A stretch of 64,000 bases of DNA from Pediococcus acidilactici DSM 20284 (GTDB lineage Bacteria; Bacillota; Bacilli; Lactobacillales; Lactobacillaceae): the NCBI RefSeq assembly GCF_000146325.1, contig NZ_GL397067.1:3747-67746 (forward strand), given 5' to 3'. The first letter of the stretch is position 1. Each line of letters opens with the position of its first letter. Positions 25,348 through 33,809 of this stretch are shown piece after piece. The position numbers and the translations under genes were made by a program. Under the pieces are notes generated by a model. That model saw only the letters and a list, made by a program, of their open reading frames with translations. It did not search any database and was not told the origin of the DNA.

Positions 25348-27228
25348 ATGTGCGGATTTGTTGGGTACGTTAACCAAACTAATGTCAATAAAGACACAAT
25401 TAAATCAATGGCGGACCGGATCAAACACCGTGGTCCGGATGATGAAGCTTATTTTCAAGATGAACACGTTTCGATGGGTTTTCGGCGGTTATCAATTATC
25501 GACCTCGCCCACGGACGTCAACCAATGCAAAATAACACTAAAACTAAAGTATTGACCTTTAACGGCGAAATTTATAACTACAAGACGGTTCGACAAGAAC
25601 TAAAAGACTTGGGTTATGAGTTCAAAACCGACGTAGACTCCGAAGTATTGATCCATGGTTACGATGCTTGGGGCCCCGAACTTTTACAAAAGCTCCGCGG
25701 GATGTTTGCTTTTGTAATTTATGATGCTGAAAAGCAAGAAGTTTTTGGTGCGCGCGATCATTTTGGGATCAAACCCCTTTACTACTATGATGACGGGGAT
25801 GCTTTCCTATGGGCTTCTGAAATCAAGGCCTTTTTGGATCACCCAAACTTTAAAAAGGAATTCAACGAAGAATTATTGCCAATTCACTTAAGTTTTGAAT
25901 TCATTCCGTCAAAAGAAACCATGTTCCGCAACGTTTATAAGTTGCTACCAGGAACTTACTTCTTACACAAGAATGGTAAGACGGAAACGCACACTTATTT
26001 CAAATTCAATTACGATCACATTGACGAAAATCAAACGGTGGAAGACGATGCGAAAAAGATTCGGCAAATTGTTAAGGATTCGGTAGATGCCCACATGATT
26101 GCCGATGTAGAAGTGGGAAGCTTCCTTTCCAGCGGAATTGATTCAAGTTACGTTTTAGCGGAAGCCGCTAAATTGAAACCAATTCAATCGTTCTCGCTAG
26201 GGTTTAAAGATTCCAAATATAGCGAATTGAGCTACTCTACCGAATTTGCGAAGGAAATTCACCAAAAGAATACGCCGTTGTACATGGATGGTGACGATTA
26301 CTTCGATATCTTACCAACCATCATGTACTACATGGATGAACCACTATCTAACCCATCGGCAATGCAACTGTTCTACCTTTCCAAGGGAACCCGGGAAAAC
26401 GTTAAGGTTGCCTTATCTGGGGAAGGTGCTGATGAATTCTTTGGTGGTTACAACACTTACCTAGAAGCTTTCACCTTCGAACGCTATCAAAAACTAGTTC
26501 CGCAATTTATTCGGACGGGCTTGGCTAAGATGGTTTCAGGATTACCGCGTTTCCACGGTCGGCGCTTCTTAATGCGGGGTGCACAACCATTAAGTGAACG
26601 CTACTACCGGGTTAACTACGTCTTTAACCAACAAGAACGTAGTGAAATCTTAGCTAAACCTGAACTCAACGTTGATTCAGGTGCCTACACCCAACACATT
26701 TTTGATGAGGTGCGCGGTAAGGACGAAATGACCCAAATGCAATACTTCGATATCAATACTTGGTTACCATTTGATATCTTGCATAAGGCTGACCGGATGA
26801 GCATGGCAAACTCGCTCGAAGTCCGGACTCCGCTAGTTGACCGGGAAGTGGCTAAGTTTGCCGCAACCATGCCAATTAAGACTCGGATTCACAAGGATGA
26901 AACCAAGGTTTCCCTTCGTCGAGCAGCGGAAGCTGAACTACCAGAACGGGTTGCAAAGAAGGAAAAACTTGGCTTCCCATCCCCAATTGCCAACTGGATT
27001 AAGGAAGATAAGTATCGTAAGCGGATCGAAGAAGCCTTTAATTCAGACGTTGCGAAGAAGTTCTTCAAACCAGAAGCATTAATGCACATTTTAGAAGAAC
27101 ACGTTAACGGTAAATCCAGCATGCAAAAGATCTTCACAATTTACACGTTCATCCTTTGGTATGAAGTTTACTTCCCAGAAGATACCACTGCGAAGACCGT
27201 GGAATTAGTACACAAAACGCAAGAATAG
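25348..27228 (+). CDS. asnB: Glutamine-dependent asparagine synthetase-like amidotransferase
   Basis: A 626-residue class II amidotransferase. Cys2 (MCGFVGYV) is the glutaminase nucleophile after Met removal, with RHRGPDD-like KHRGPDD near residue 30. The synthetase half has FLSSGIDSSYV near residue 257 (PP-loop) and ALSGEGADEFFGGY near residue 355. Family members make asparagine, but the tight linkage to murE, aslA and racD suggests it amidates cell-wall aspartate, as Lactococcus AsnH is reported to do. First gene of the operon; the gap to murE is 18 nt. Confidence 0.9.
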   Translation: MCGFVGYVNQTNVNKDTIKSMADRIKHRGPDDEAYFQDEHVSMGFRRLSIIDLAHGRQPMQNNTKTKVLTFNGEIYNYKTVRQELKDLGYEFKTDVDSEVLIHGYDAWGPELLQKLRGMFAFVIYDAEKQEVFGARDHFGIKPLYYYDDGDAFLWASEIKAFLDHPNFKKEFNEELLPIHLSFEFIPSKETMFRNVYKLLPGTYFLHKNGKTETHTYFKFNYDHIDENQTVEDDAKKIRQIVKDSVDAHMIADVEVGSFLSSGIDSSYVLAEAAKLKPIQSFSLGFKDSKYSELSYSTEFAKEIHQKNTPLYMDGDDYFDILPTIMYYMDEPLSNPSAMQLFYLSKGTRENVKVALSGEGADEFFGGYNTYLEAFTFERYQKLVPQFIRTGLAKMVSGLPRFHGRRFLMRGAQPLSERYYRVNYVFNQQERSEILAKPELNVDSGAYTQHIFDEVRGKDEMTQMQYFDINTWLPFDILHKADRMSMANSLEVRTPLVDREVAKFAATMPIKTRIHKDETKVSLRRAAEAELPERVAKKEKLGFPSPIANWIKEDKYRKRIEEAFNSDVAKKFFKPEALMHILEEHVNGKSSMQKIFTIYTFILWYEVYFPEDTTAKTVELVHKTQE

Positions 27229-27246
27229 TTAGTTGGGGATGAGCAG

Positions 27247-28770
27247 ATGAAGTTAGAATTAGGTACCGTAAGAACTGTACTTGCGGAACATCACCTATTG
27301 AAAAAAATTGAATCATCAACGACGACTGTCAATTCAGGAATTACCTATGATTCTCGAAAAGTAAGACCTGGAGATATGTTCTTTTGTAAGGGAAGCTTTG
27401 AACCAGCATATTTGAAAGCCGCTCGAGAAGCTGGGGCCACCACGTACGTAGCGGAACGCGAATATCCTGAAGGAACCGGCATGACTGCAATCATTGTAAC
27501 CAACGTTACGAGAGCCATGGCGGTTCTTTCGGCTACTTACTACGAATTTCCGCAAAATGACTTGTTTATCATTGGGATTACCGGAACGAAGGGGAAGACT
27601 AGTTCAGCGTACTTTGCCCACGCAATTTTGAACCAGCAGTATCCGCAACAAGTGGCGCTGTTTTCAACCATTGACCGAATTGTAGGTCCCCGACCGGAGG
27701 ATCAGTTCAAGTCGGACTTAACGACGCCAGAATCGATGGATTTATTCCACGATATGCGTCAGGCCGTGGATAATGGGATGAAGTACCTTGTCATGGAAGT
27801 ATCGTCACAAGCGTACTTACGTGACCGGGTTTATGGTTTGAAATACGATTGTGGAATTTTTCTCAACATTACGCCGGATCACATTGGGCGCAATGAGCAT
27901 AAGGATTTTGAAGATTACCTTCACTGTAAATTACAGTTGATGGTGAACTCCAAAAGGTGCATTATTGATGCGGATACTAATCGCTTTGAGGACGTATATG
28001 GAGCTGCAAGGGCTACTACGGATCCGAAGCAGATTTACTTATTTAGTGCAGATCCTGCCAATGGTGGGGTGGATTATACCATCAAAAATGCGGAAGATGA
28101 TTTAATTAATAATCGGTTTACGATTGCGGCTACCAGTTCCACCAAGCCGGCTTTAGCAATTACGGGAGAATACGACTTAAATGTAGCTGGGGATTATAAC
28201 CAAAGTAATGCGACGGCCGCCATTATTGCGGCTGCACTTGCGGGTGCGGACCGCGACGCGGCGTTAAAACCGTTAAGTGAAATTGTAATTCCAGGACGGA
28301 TGGAATATTTGGCAATTCCAGGACACGGCGTCGTTTTCGTTGATTATGCGCACAACTACGCGAGCTTGCGGGCGTTACTCAAATTTGTTAAACACCAGTA
28401 TCACGACGGAAAGGCCATCGTGGTGGTTGGAAGTCCCGGTGATAAGGGAATTTCACGCCGGGCTGGCTTTGGAAAAGCCCTTAGTGAACAAGCTGACGTA
28501 GCTTATTTAACGACGGATGATCCGGGATTTGAAGATCCCCAAGACATCATTGCCCAAATTATGGCCCATATTGAACCTGGAACGGTCGAAGTTCACCAAG
28601 TGCTGGATCGGCGCGAAGCAATCCGCCAAGCAATTGTAGAAAGCGGCCCTCATGACATCGTCGTGCTAGCTGGGAAGGGTGAAGATCCGTACCAAAAAGT
28701 ACGGGGAGTTGACACGCCTTGGCCAACGGATATGGGCGTTGCACAAGAAGTAAAAAGGGGAATCAGTTAA
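27247..28770 (+). CDS. murE: UDP-MurNAc-tripeptide synthetase, probably L-lysine adding
   Basis: Adds the third residue to UDP-MurNAc-L-Ala-D-Glu. 507 residues: N-terminal UDP-binding domain with GITYDSRKVRPGDMFF (about residues 31-46), ATP loop GTKGKTS at 113-119, central and C-terminal Mur domains. The substrate loop reads TTDDPGFEDP near residue 420; DAP-adding enzymes carry DNPR there, so L-Lys is the likely substrate. This agrees with the D-Asp ligase next door. GGGGATG precedes the ATG. The stop overlaps the aslA start (TAATG). Confidence 0.93.
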   Translation: MKLELGTVRTVLAEHHLLKKIESSTTTVNSGITYDSRKVRPGDMFFCKGSFEPAYLKAAREAGATTYVAEREYPEGTGMTAIIVTNVTRAMAVLSATYYEFPQNDLFIIGITGTKGKTSSAYFAHAILNQQYPQQVALFSTIDRIVGPRPEDQFKSDLTTPESMDLFHDMRQAVDNGMKYLVMEVSSQAYLRDRVYGLKYDCGIFLNITPDHIGRNEHKDFEDYLHCKLQLMVNSKRCIIDADTNRFEDVYGAARATTDPKQIYLFSADPANGGVDYTIKNAEDDLINNRFTIAATSSTKPALAITGEYDLNVAGDYNQSNATAAIIAAALAGADRDAALKPLSEIVIPGRMEYLAIPGHGVVFVDYAHNYASLRALLKFVKHQYHDGKAIVVVGSPGDKGISRRAGFGKALSEQADVAYLTTDDPGFEDPQDIIAQIMAHIEPGTVEVHQVLDRREAIRQAIVESGPHDIVVLAGKGEDPYQKVRGVDTPWPTDMGVAQEVKRGIS

Positions 28771-30026
28771 TGGAAAGACCAGTAAACAACTTTACACCAA
28801 TTCTTTTAGGGAGTGACTTTAACGCCTACGGAATGGCCCGTGCTTTTTATGAAATCACGGGGAGACGGGTACAGGCCTACGCTAGTGCTACGCTAGCACC
28901 GACCCGGTTTACTAACATTGTGAACGTTGAAATTATTCCTGGTTTTTCTGAAGATCCGGTATTTATCGAATCAATGCGGAAAATTGCTAAAAAGTACCAA
29001 GATTCGGATGAAAAAGTAATCTTATTAGGAATGGGCGACGGTTACGCGGAACTAATTTCTAAGCATAAAGAAGAACTTTCGCAGACCTTTGTTTGCCCAT
29101 ACATTGATTACGACCTGTTGAAACAGTTGAACAATAAGGAACGTTTTTATTCAATTTGTGATCAATATAATCTGCCTTACCCGGCAACCAAGTTCATCAC
29201 GAAAGCCCAATACGAAAGTGGTGAAACGTTCACTTCACCATTTGGTTTCCCGGTGGCTTTGAAACCGGCCGATAGTGTTGAGTGGTTGGATATTCATTTT
29301 GAAGGGCGGAAGAAAGCCTTCCGGATTCAGTCCCAAGCCGAGTTAGACGACGTGATTGCTAAAATTTACGACAATGGCTACACTTCCGATTTGATTTTGC
29401 AAGACTTCATTCCGGGGGACGATAGTAACATGCGAGTGCTCAACGCCTACGTTGACCAAAATCACCAGGTAAAGATGATGTGTTTAGGTCATCCGTTGCT
29501 AGAAGACCCGGCACCATCCGCAATTGGTAATTACGTGGCCATTTTGCCCGAATTTAACCAAGAAATTTACGACACCGTTAAAAAATTCTTGGAAAGCATT
29601 GACTACGTTGGGTACGCAAACTTTGATATGAAGTATGACCACCGTGATGGCAAGTTCAAGCTATTTGAAATTAATATTCGCCAAGGGCGGAGTAGCTTCT
29701 TTGTTACCTTAAATGGATATAATTTGGCCCGTTGGGTGGTTGACGATTACGTTAACAACACTTTGGCGGACATGGAGCCGGTTTATGCTAACGACGTCAT
29801 TGAAAACCGGAAACTTTGGCTAGGTGTGCCAGTTAAGGTCTTCAAGAAATATGCCAAGGATAATGAGGAAAAAAAGGCGGCACTTGATTTGATTAACCGC
29901 GACCAATATGGATTTACCGCCGTTTATGACGAAGACATGAATTTCAAACGCAGTCTTCTGATTTGGTGGATGAACCATAACTACGTCAAGAATTTCCGAA
30001 AGTATTTTAAAGAAAACAAGGGGTAA
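28770..30026 (+). CDS. aslA: D-aspartate ligase (ATP-grasp)
   Basis: Adds beta-linked D-Asp to the epsilon-amino group of L-Lys in the peptidoglycan precursor. 418 residues, about the size of the Enterococcus faecium Aslfm enzyme. It begins MERPVNNFTPILLGSDFNAYGMARAFYE, with FPVALKPADSVEW near residue 165 and FKLFEINIRQGRSSFFV near residue 300 as ATP-grasp metal and nucleotide segments. The ATG shares its A with the murE stop, so coupling is tight; the AAAAGGGG ribosome site lies inside murE. racD supplies D-Asp directly downstream. Confidence 0.9.
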   Translation: MERPVNNFTPILLGSDFNAYGMARAFYEITGRRVQAYASATLAPTRFTNIVNVEIIPGFSEDPVFIESMRKIAKKYQDSDEKVILLGMGDGYAELISKHKEELSQTFVCPYIDYDLLKQLNNKERFYSICDQYNLPYPATKFITKAQYESGETFTSPFGFPVALKPADSVEWLDIHFEGRKKAFRIQSQAELDDVIAKIYDNGYTSDLILQDFIPGDDSNMRVLNAYVDQNHQVKMMCLGHPLLEDPAPSAIGNYVAILPEFNQEIYDTVKKFLESIDYVGYANFDMKYDHRDGKFKLFEINIRQGRSSFFVTLNGYNLARWVVDDYVNNTLADMEPVYANDVIENRKLWLGVPVKVFKKYAKDNEEKKAALDLINRDQYGFTAVYDEDMNFKRSLLIWWMNHNYVKNFRKYFKENKG

Positions 30027-30031
30027 GTGGA

Positions 30032-30739
30032 ATGAAGGACTTTTTCACAATTATTGGGGGAATGGGCACGCCCGCAACCGAAAGCTACATCCGGTTGTTG
30101 AACGCCCGCACACCGGCGCACCGGGACCAAGATTACTTAAACTACATTTTAGTTAATCATGCTACGGTTCCGGATCGCTCCACTTATTTAATGGACCATT
30201 CGCAGCCCAACCCGTATCCCGACTTGTTGGAAGATATTCAACAACAGAGCCGGTTAAATCCAGCCTTTTTCGTGATTGCTTGCAACACGGCCCATTATTT
30301 TTATGATGATTTGCAAAAGGCGACTGAATTTCCAATCGTGCACATGCCGCGTGAAACGGTTAAGCAAATAAAAAAAGAGTTTCCAGCTGCTAAACGGATT
30401 GGCATTATTGGCACCCCGGGAACCACGACGGATGGAATTTACGATCGGGAATTAATTGCGGAAGGCTACGAAGTTGTTAAGCCAACTCCTGAAATTCAAG
30501 ACTTAACAAGCAAGTTAATTTTTGAAGATATTAAGGCCCAAAATAAAGTGGATGCCCAATTGTTCTACCAGATTTTACGGCTAATGACGGAGGAACGGGG
30601 CGCCCAAGTAGTTATCTTAGGTTGCACGGAACTTTCTTACGCTCAAGAAATGGCGCACGACCATTCTTATCCAGTAGTTGATTCCCAATCAGTACTGGTG
30701 GATCGTTCGATTGAGCTGGCCTTGAAGCTCAGAAAGTAA
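30032..30739 (+). CDS. racD: Aspartate racemase
   Basis: A PLP-independent amino-acid racemase of 235 residues converting L-Asp to D-Asp. The two catalytic cysteines lie in VIACNTAHYF near residue 84 and VILGCTELS near residue 197. GGMGTPAT near residue 9 is the conserved N-terminal loop. It starts 5 nt after aslA and provides its substrate. A terminator follows. End of the asnB-murE-aslA-racD operon. Confidence 0.93.
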   Translation: MKDFFTIIGGMGTPATESYIRLLNARTPAHRDQDYLNYILVNHATVPDRSTYLMDHSQPNPYPDLLEDIQQQSRLNPAFFVIACNTAHYFYDDLQKATEFPIVHMPRETVKQIKKEFPAAKRIGIIGTPGTTTDGIYDRELIAEGYEVVKPTPEIQDLTSKLIFEDIKAQNKVDAQLFYQILRLMTEERGAQVVILGCTELSYAQEMAHDHSYPVVDSQSVLVDRSIELALKLRK

Positions 30740-30762
30740 TCCAAAAAGTAATTTAATAAAAT

Positions 30763-30808
30763 AAGTTGAGGCTGGAAGGTTAAGGTGTCCAACCCCAACT
30801 TTTTTTGT
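30763..30808 (+). terminator. Terminator of the asnB-racD operon
   Basis: AAGTTG...TGG/CCA...CAACTTTTTTT hairpin with a seven-T tail. Confidence 0.85.
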
Positions 30809-30830
30809 TTTTAAAATTAATGGGGGAATT

Positions 30831-31640
30831 ATGAGTAAACGAAAGAAAAGTAGAAGTTCTAATAACTGGTGGTTAATTTTAATTGTGGCCATTTTGGGGA
30901 TGTTTCTAAAAGGTAACGACGTTCATCAAGTAACGAACAATTTGCTAAACCAAGTGATGCCCCAAAATACTCAGACCACGAAAAGCGTGACTGATAGTCA
31001 GTTGTCGCAATTAACGTTTAAATCAGGGGACCCGGCTTACATATATGTCAACCATAACCGGAGTACGTTAAACCCGAAAGATTGGAAGACCAACCGGATT
31101 GATTATGGTAATTTGGATCGTTTGAACCGGACGACTCAGGCAACCGGATACCTAAGCCGGGCTAATTTAGTAAAATCAAGCACCCGGGCTAGCCAAACTT
31201 GGAATCCTACCGGTTGGCATCAAAAACGGGTTCGGATTAACGGACGTAGCGTTGAAATTCAAAACCGGGGCCACTTATTAGCTTATTCGGTAACTGGCAA
31301 GTTTGACCAAAATGGTAACTTCAACCCCCGGAAATTAGGCTCCTTGGACAACCCCAAGAACTTAGCTACGCAGACCGCCTTCAGTAATCAACAAACTATG
31401 CAGATTTTTGAAGAACGGGTACGCGATGCTTTGGCGAAAAACAAACGGGTGATTTACCGGGTTTCTACGGTATTTAAAGGCAACGATTTGATGCCAATCG
31501 GCTACCATTCGGAAGCAATTTCGACGGACGGTAGCCTTAACTTCAACGTTTTCATTTGGAACGTTCAACCGGGAGTGCGGTTTGATTACACGACCGGTCG
31601 TTCCCGCGTTGACCGAAGTATGACGGTTAGCCAAAATTAA
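30831..31640 (+). CDS. Membrane-tethered DNA/RNA non-specific endonuclease
   Basis: 269 residues. A basic N-terminus and one membrane segment (residues 12-27) leave the rest outside the cell. The nuclease domain carries NRGH at 145-148, where the family usually has DRGH, and PKNLATQTAFSNQ at 175-187 with the metal-binding Asn near 186. This matches streptococcal EndA-like nucleases, where the first Asp varies. It may degrade extracellular DNA for nutrients or during DNA uptake. Its ATG follows GGGGG with 5-6 nt spacing. Own terminator downstream. Confidence 0.88.
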   Translation: MSKRKKSRSSNNWWLILIVAILGMFLKGNDVHQVTNNLLNQVMPQNTQTTKSVTDSQLSQLTFKSGDPAYIYVNHNRSTLNPKDWKTNRIDYGNLDRLNRTTQATGYLSRANLVKSSTRASQTWNPTGWHQKRVRINGRSVEIQNRGHLLAYSVTGKFDQNGNFNPRKLGSLDNPKNLATQTAFSNQQTMQIFEERVRDALAKNKRVIYRVSTVFKGNDLMPIGYHSEAISTDGSLNFNVFIWNVQPGVRFDYTTGRSRVDRSMTVSQN

Positions 31641-31659
31641 AATTAGCTGAAATTTAAAA

Positions 31660-31707
31660 AGGTAAGGAACTAGAATTCATTTACGAATTCAATTCCTTAC
31701 TTTTTTT
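31660..31707. terminator. Terminator between nuclease and RpiR genes
   Basis: AGGTAAGGAA...GAATTC/GAATTC...TTCCTTACTTTTTTT; long hairpin serving plus and perhaps minus strand. Confidence 0.88.
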
Positions 31708-31721
31708 GTGGTATGAATTAA

Positions 31722-32534
31722 TTAACGCAATTTGCGACTTAAAATTGTTTCTACGGTTTGTTGGTAATGTTGCTTGTAGTCTGGGTCGTGTAGCAGCATG
31801 GTCGACAAGACGTCAATTACGTAGACAATCCCTAATTGGGAGTTAATAAAGCGGGTGTTATCCACAAAATCGCTGTATTGAACAAATAATTTACAATCGC
31901 TCATCGTAGCTAGAGGACTGTCATCAAAAGCAGTAATCGCAATAACTTTGAGCTGGTGTTCTTTAGCTAGCTTAGTAGCCTCGTTGACTTCCGCTGAGTT
32001 CCCGGAAACTGAAAGCACGATTACTAAATCGTCACTTTGCATAATACTGCTGGTGATGTACATCGTATGACTATCGGCTGGGGCAAAGGCGTTGATCCCC
32101 ATGCGCAGGAGCCGCTGGGATAGTTCTTGGGCGTTGTAACCCGAGCTACCTAGGCCGAACACAAAAATTCGGGGGGCGTTTTTGATTAATTGCACGGCTT
32201 CGTCTAAAGCAGTTTGGTTAATTTTTTTCCAGGTTCCGGTGATCATTTGGTTATAAAAATTAGTTACCTGATCAGGTAGCGGGGCATTGCCGACGTCCTC
32301 AGTAATTGTAGATGTTGCTTCTGCCAGGCCTAATTTAAATTCACTAAAATCTTGGCAACCCATTTTTTTAACGAACCGGGTCACCGTCGCGGTACTGACT
32401 TCAGCTTTTTTGGCGAGGATGCCGATGCTCATTTTTTTTACCTGGGAAGGGTGCTGGATTACTTTTAACGCAATTTTACGCTCTTGCCGGGATAACGAAG
32501 GATATTTTTGTTCTACCGCCTCAAGAATATTCAT
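31722..32534 (-). CDS. RpiR/MurR-family regulator
   Basis: A 270-residue regulator with an N-terminal RpiR helix-turn-helix (about residues 1-77, KKAEVSTATVTRFVKKMGC) and a C-terminal SIS sugar-phosphate-binding domain (about 105-245, FVFGLGSSGYNAQ and VLSVSGNSAEV). GAGGAGG precedes the ATG at 32534. Adjacent nanE and the nan genes suggest it controls sialic-acid use, sensing an amino-sugar phosphate. The ATTTTCAC-N11-GTGAAAAT palindrome at 33721-33747 is a candidate operator. Confidence 0.88.
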   Translation of the reverse strand: MNILEAVEQKYPSLSRQERKIALKVIQHPSQVKKMSIGILAKKAEVSTATVTRFVKKMGCQDFSEFKLGLAEATSTITEDVGNAPLPDQVTNFYNQMITGTWKKINQTALDEAVQLIKNAPRIFVFGLGSSGYNAQELSQRLLRMGINAFAPADSHTMYITSSIMQSDDLVIVLSVSGNSAEVNEATKLAKEHQLKVIAITAFDDSPLATMSDCKLFVQYSDFVDNTRFINSQLGIVYVIDVLSTMLLHDPDYKQHYQQTVETILSRKLR

Positions 32535-32614
32535 TGAGAACCTCCTCATTGGTCTATGCTAATAGCCTTAATTATACGCTTTTATCCGGGGATGACGAAA
32601 GTAGTCGGAAAACT

Positions 32615-32657
32615 AAAAAAGACTTCCTAAGAATTGTGGGTTCCCGGGAAGCCTTTT
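32615..32657 (-). terminator. Terminator downstream of nanE
   Basis: On the minus strand GGCTTCC pairs with GGAAGTC and is followed by six T. About 165 nt separate it from the nanE stop; the interval includes a repeat fragment. Confidence 0.6.
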
Positions 32658-32669
32658 AGCTTTTGGTAC

Positions 32670-32745
32670 ATATTTTGCCGCTATTGAAGTCAAAAAACCA
32701 AAACAATTTTTTCATCCTTGAAAAGTATTTCTTTAGTTTTTTCCC
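32670..32745. repeat. Partial copy of the dispersed hairpin repeat
   Basis: Shares CTATTGAA-TCAAAA, CCAAAACAA, CATCCTTGAAAAG and TTAGTTTTTT in the same order with the 3' part of the repeat at 49391-49562. The 5' hairpin is absent. Confidence 0.65.
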
Positions 32746-32823
32746 AGCCATTTAAAAATAACCGGAACGTTTAGTTAAGGGTCACTTTCGCCTAAATTTT
32801 AGCCACGTTTCAAGTTTTGGTAA

Positions 32824-33513
32824 TTATTTGATTGCGTCGATAAACCGACTTGCAATTTCGAGCGGTCGCGTAATTGCGCCACCAACCACTACTGAATGAC
32901 AACCTAATTCAATGCACCGTTTCAGTTTTGCTGGAGTATCAATTTTTCCTTCAGCAACCACCGGATGGTGAACTTTTTGTAAGAGTTCTTTGAGATAAGC
33001 AAAGTCATCGTCGGCAATGTTCAATCCCTTTGAAGCGGGGGTGTAACCGCGCATCGTGGTACCAATAATGTCAAAACCTAATTCATCTGCCATGAGAGCA
33101 TTTTCCATAATGTCAGTATCGGCCATCAAAAGGGTGTTGGGAAATTCAGCTCGAAACTGCTTGACGATGTCAGCAATCTTTTCGTCGTGCGGACGAGGTT
33201 GTCCCGTAACTTGACAAGCCACTACTTCAACGCCGGTAGCTGCAACTGCCCGCATTTCTTTCATGGTGGGGGTGATGAATACTGGAGAATCCGGGTAGTC
33301 GGTTTTAGCGATTCCGATCATTGGTAAACCAGTTTCGTCTTGGATTGCTTGAATATCCACTACTGAATTTGCTCTAATACCAGCTGCGCCGGCCATTTTA
33401 GCTGCCCGTGCCATCCGAGCCATGATAAAGGAACTGTGGAGTGGTTCATCTGGTAAAGCTTGACAAGAAACGATTAACTGTCCTTTGACAGCGTCTAAAA
33501 ATCTATTTTTCAT
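32824..33513 (-). CDS. nanE: N-acetylmannosamine-6-phosphate 2-epimerase
   Basis: Converts ManNAc-6-P to GlcNAc-6-P in sialic-acid catabolism. 229 residues, TIM barrel. GQLIVSCQALPDEPLHSS at the N-terminus, AAGIRANSVVDI near residue 45, DIIGTTMRGYTP near residue 135 and VVAEGKI near residue 172 are family hallmarks. The ATG at 33513 follows GTGAAG; an upstream TTG is less likely. Divergent from nanK across a 296-nt regulatory region. Confidence 0.93.
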   Translation of the reverse strand: MKNRFLDAVKGQLIVSCQALPDEPLHSSFIMARMARAAKMAGAAGIRANSVVDIQAIQDETGLPMIGIAKTDYPDSPVFITPTMKEMRAVAATGVEVVACQVTGQPRPHDEKIADIVKQFRAEFPNTLLMADTDIMENALMADELGFDIIGTTMRGYTPASKGLNIADDDFAYLKELLQKVHHPVVAEGKIDTPAKLKRCIELGCHSVVVGGAITRPLEIASRFIDAIK

Positions 33514-33720
33514 ATACTGACACTTCACTTTTATCAAATTTGATTTCTTAAAAACAACACTAATTATCTAGGGTCTGAAATAAAAATTAATTTGTAATAG
33601 TTAATTGCTAATTCAACCACCGCAGTAAATATAACTCGAGTTAAAAAATATTGCAATAACTAAATCCGGTAATTATTTTCGTTTTGATAAAAAAACGTTG
33701 TTGCGACGGTAACTAAAAAT

Positions 33721-33747
33721 ATTTTCACTTTTTTAGATTGTGAAAAT
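33721..33747. promoter_or_regulatory. Candidate RpiR operator in the nan divergent region
   Basis: ATTTTCAC at 33721-33728 and GTGAAAAT at 33740-33747 form a perfect 8-bp inverted repeat with an 11-nt spacer, between divergent nanE and nanK. The rest of 33514-33809 is AT-rich with no gene. Confidence 0.6.
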
Positions 33748-33765
33748 AATAAACGGATGGTAATA

Positions 33766-33779
33766 TGAAATCGTTATCA
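33766..33779. promoter_or_regulatory. cre site upstream of nanK
   Basis: TGAAATCGTTATCA fits the CcpA consensus TGWAANCGNTNWCA at every position. Confidence 0.85.
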
Positions 33780-33809
33780 TGAATGCTGGTTAAATTGGAG
33801 GAACCCAAG

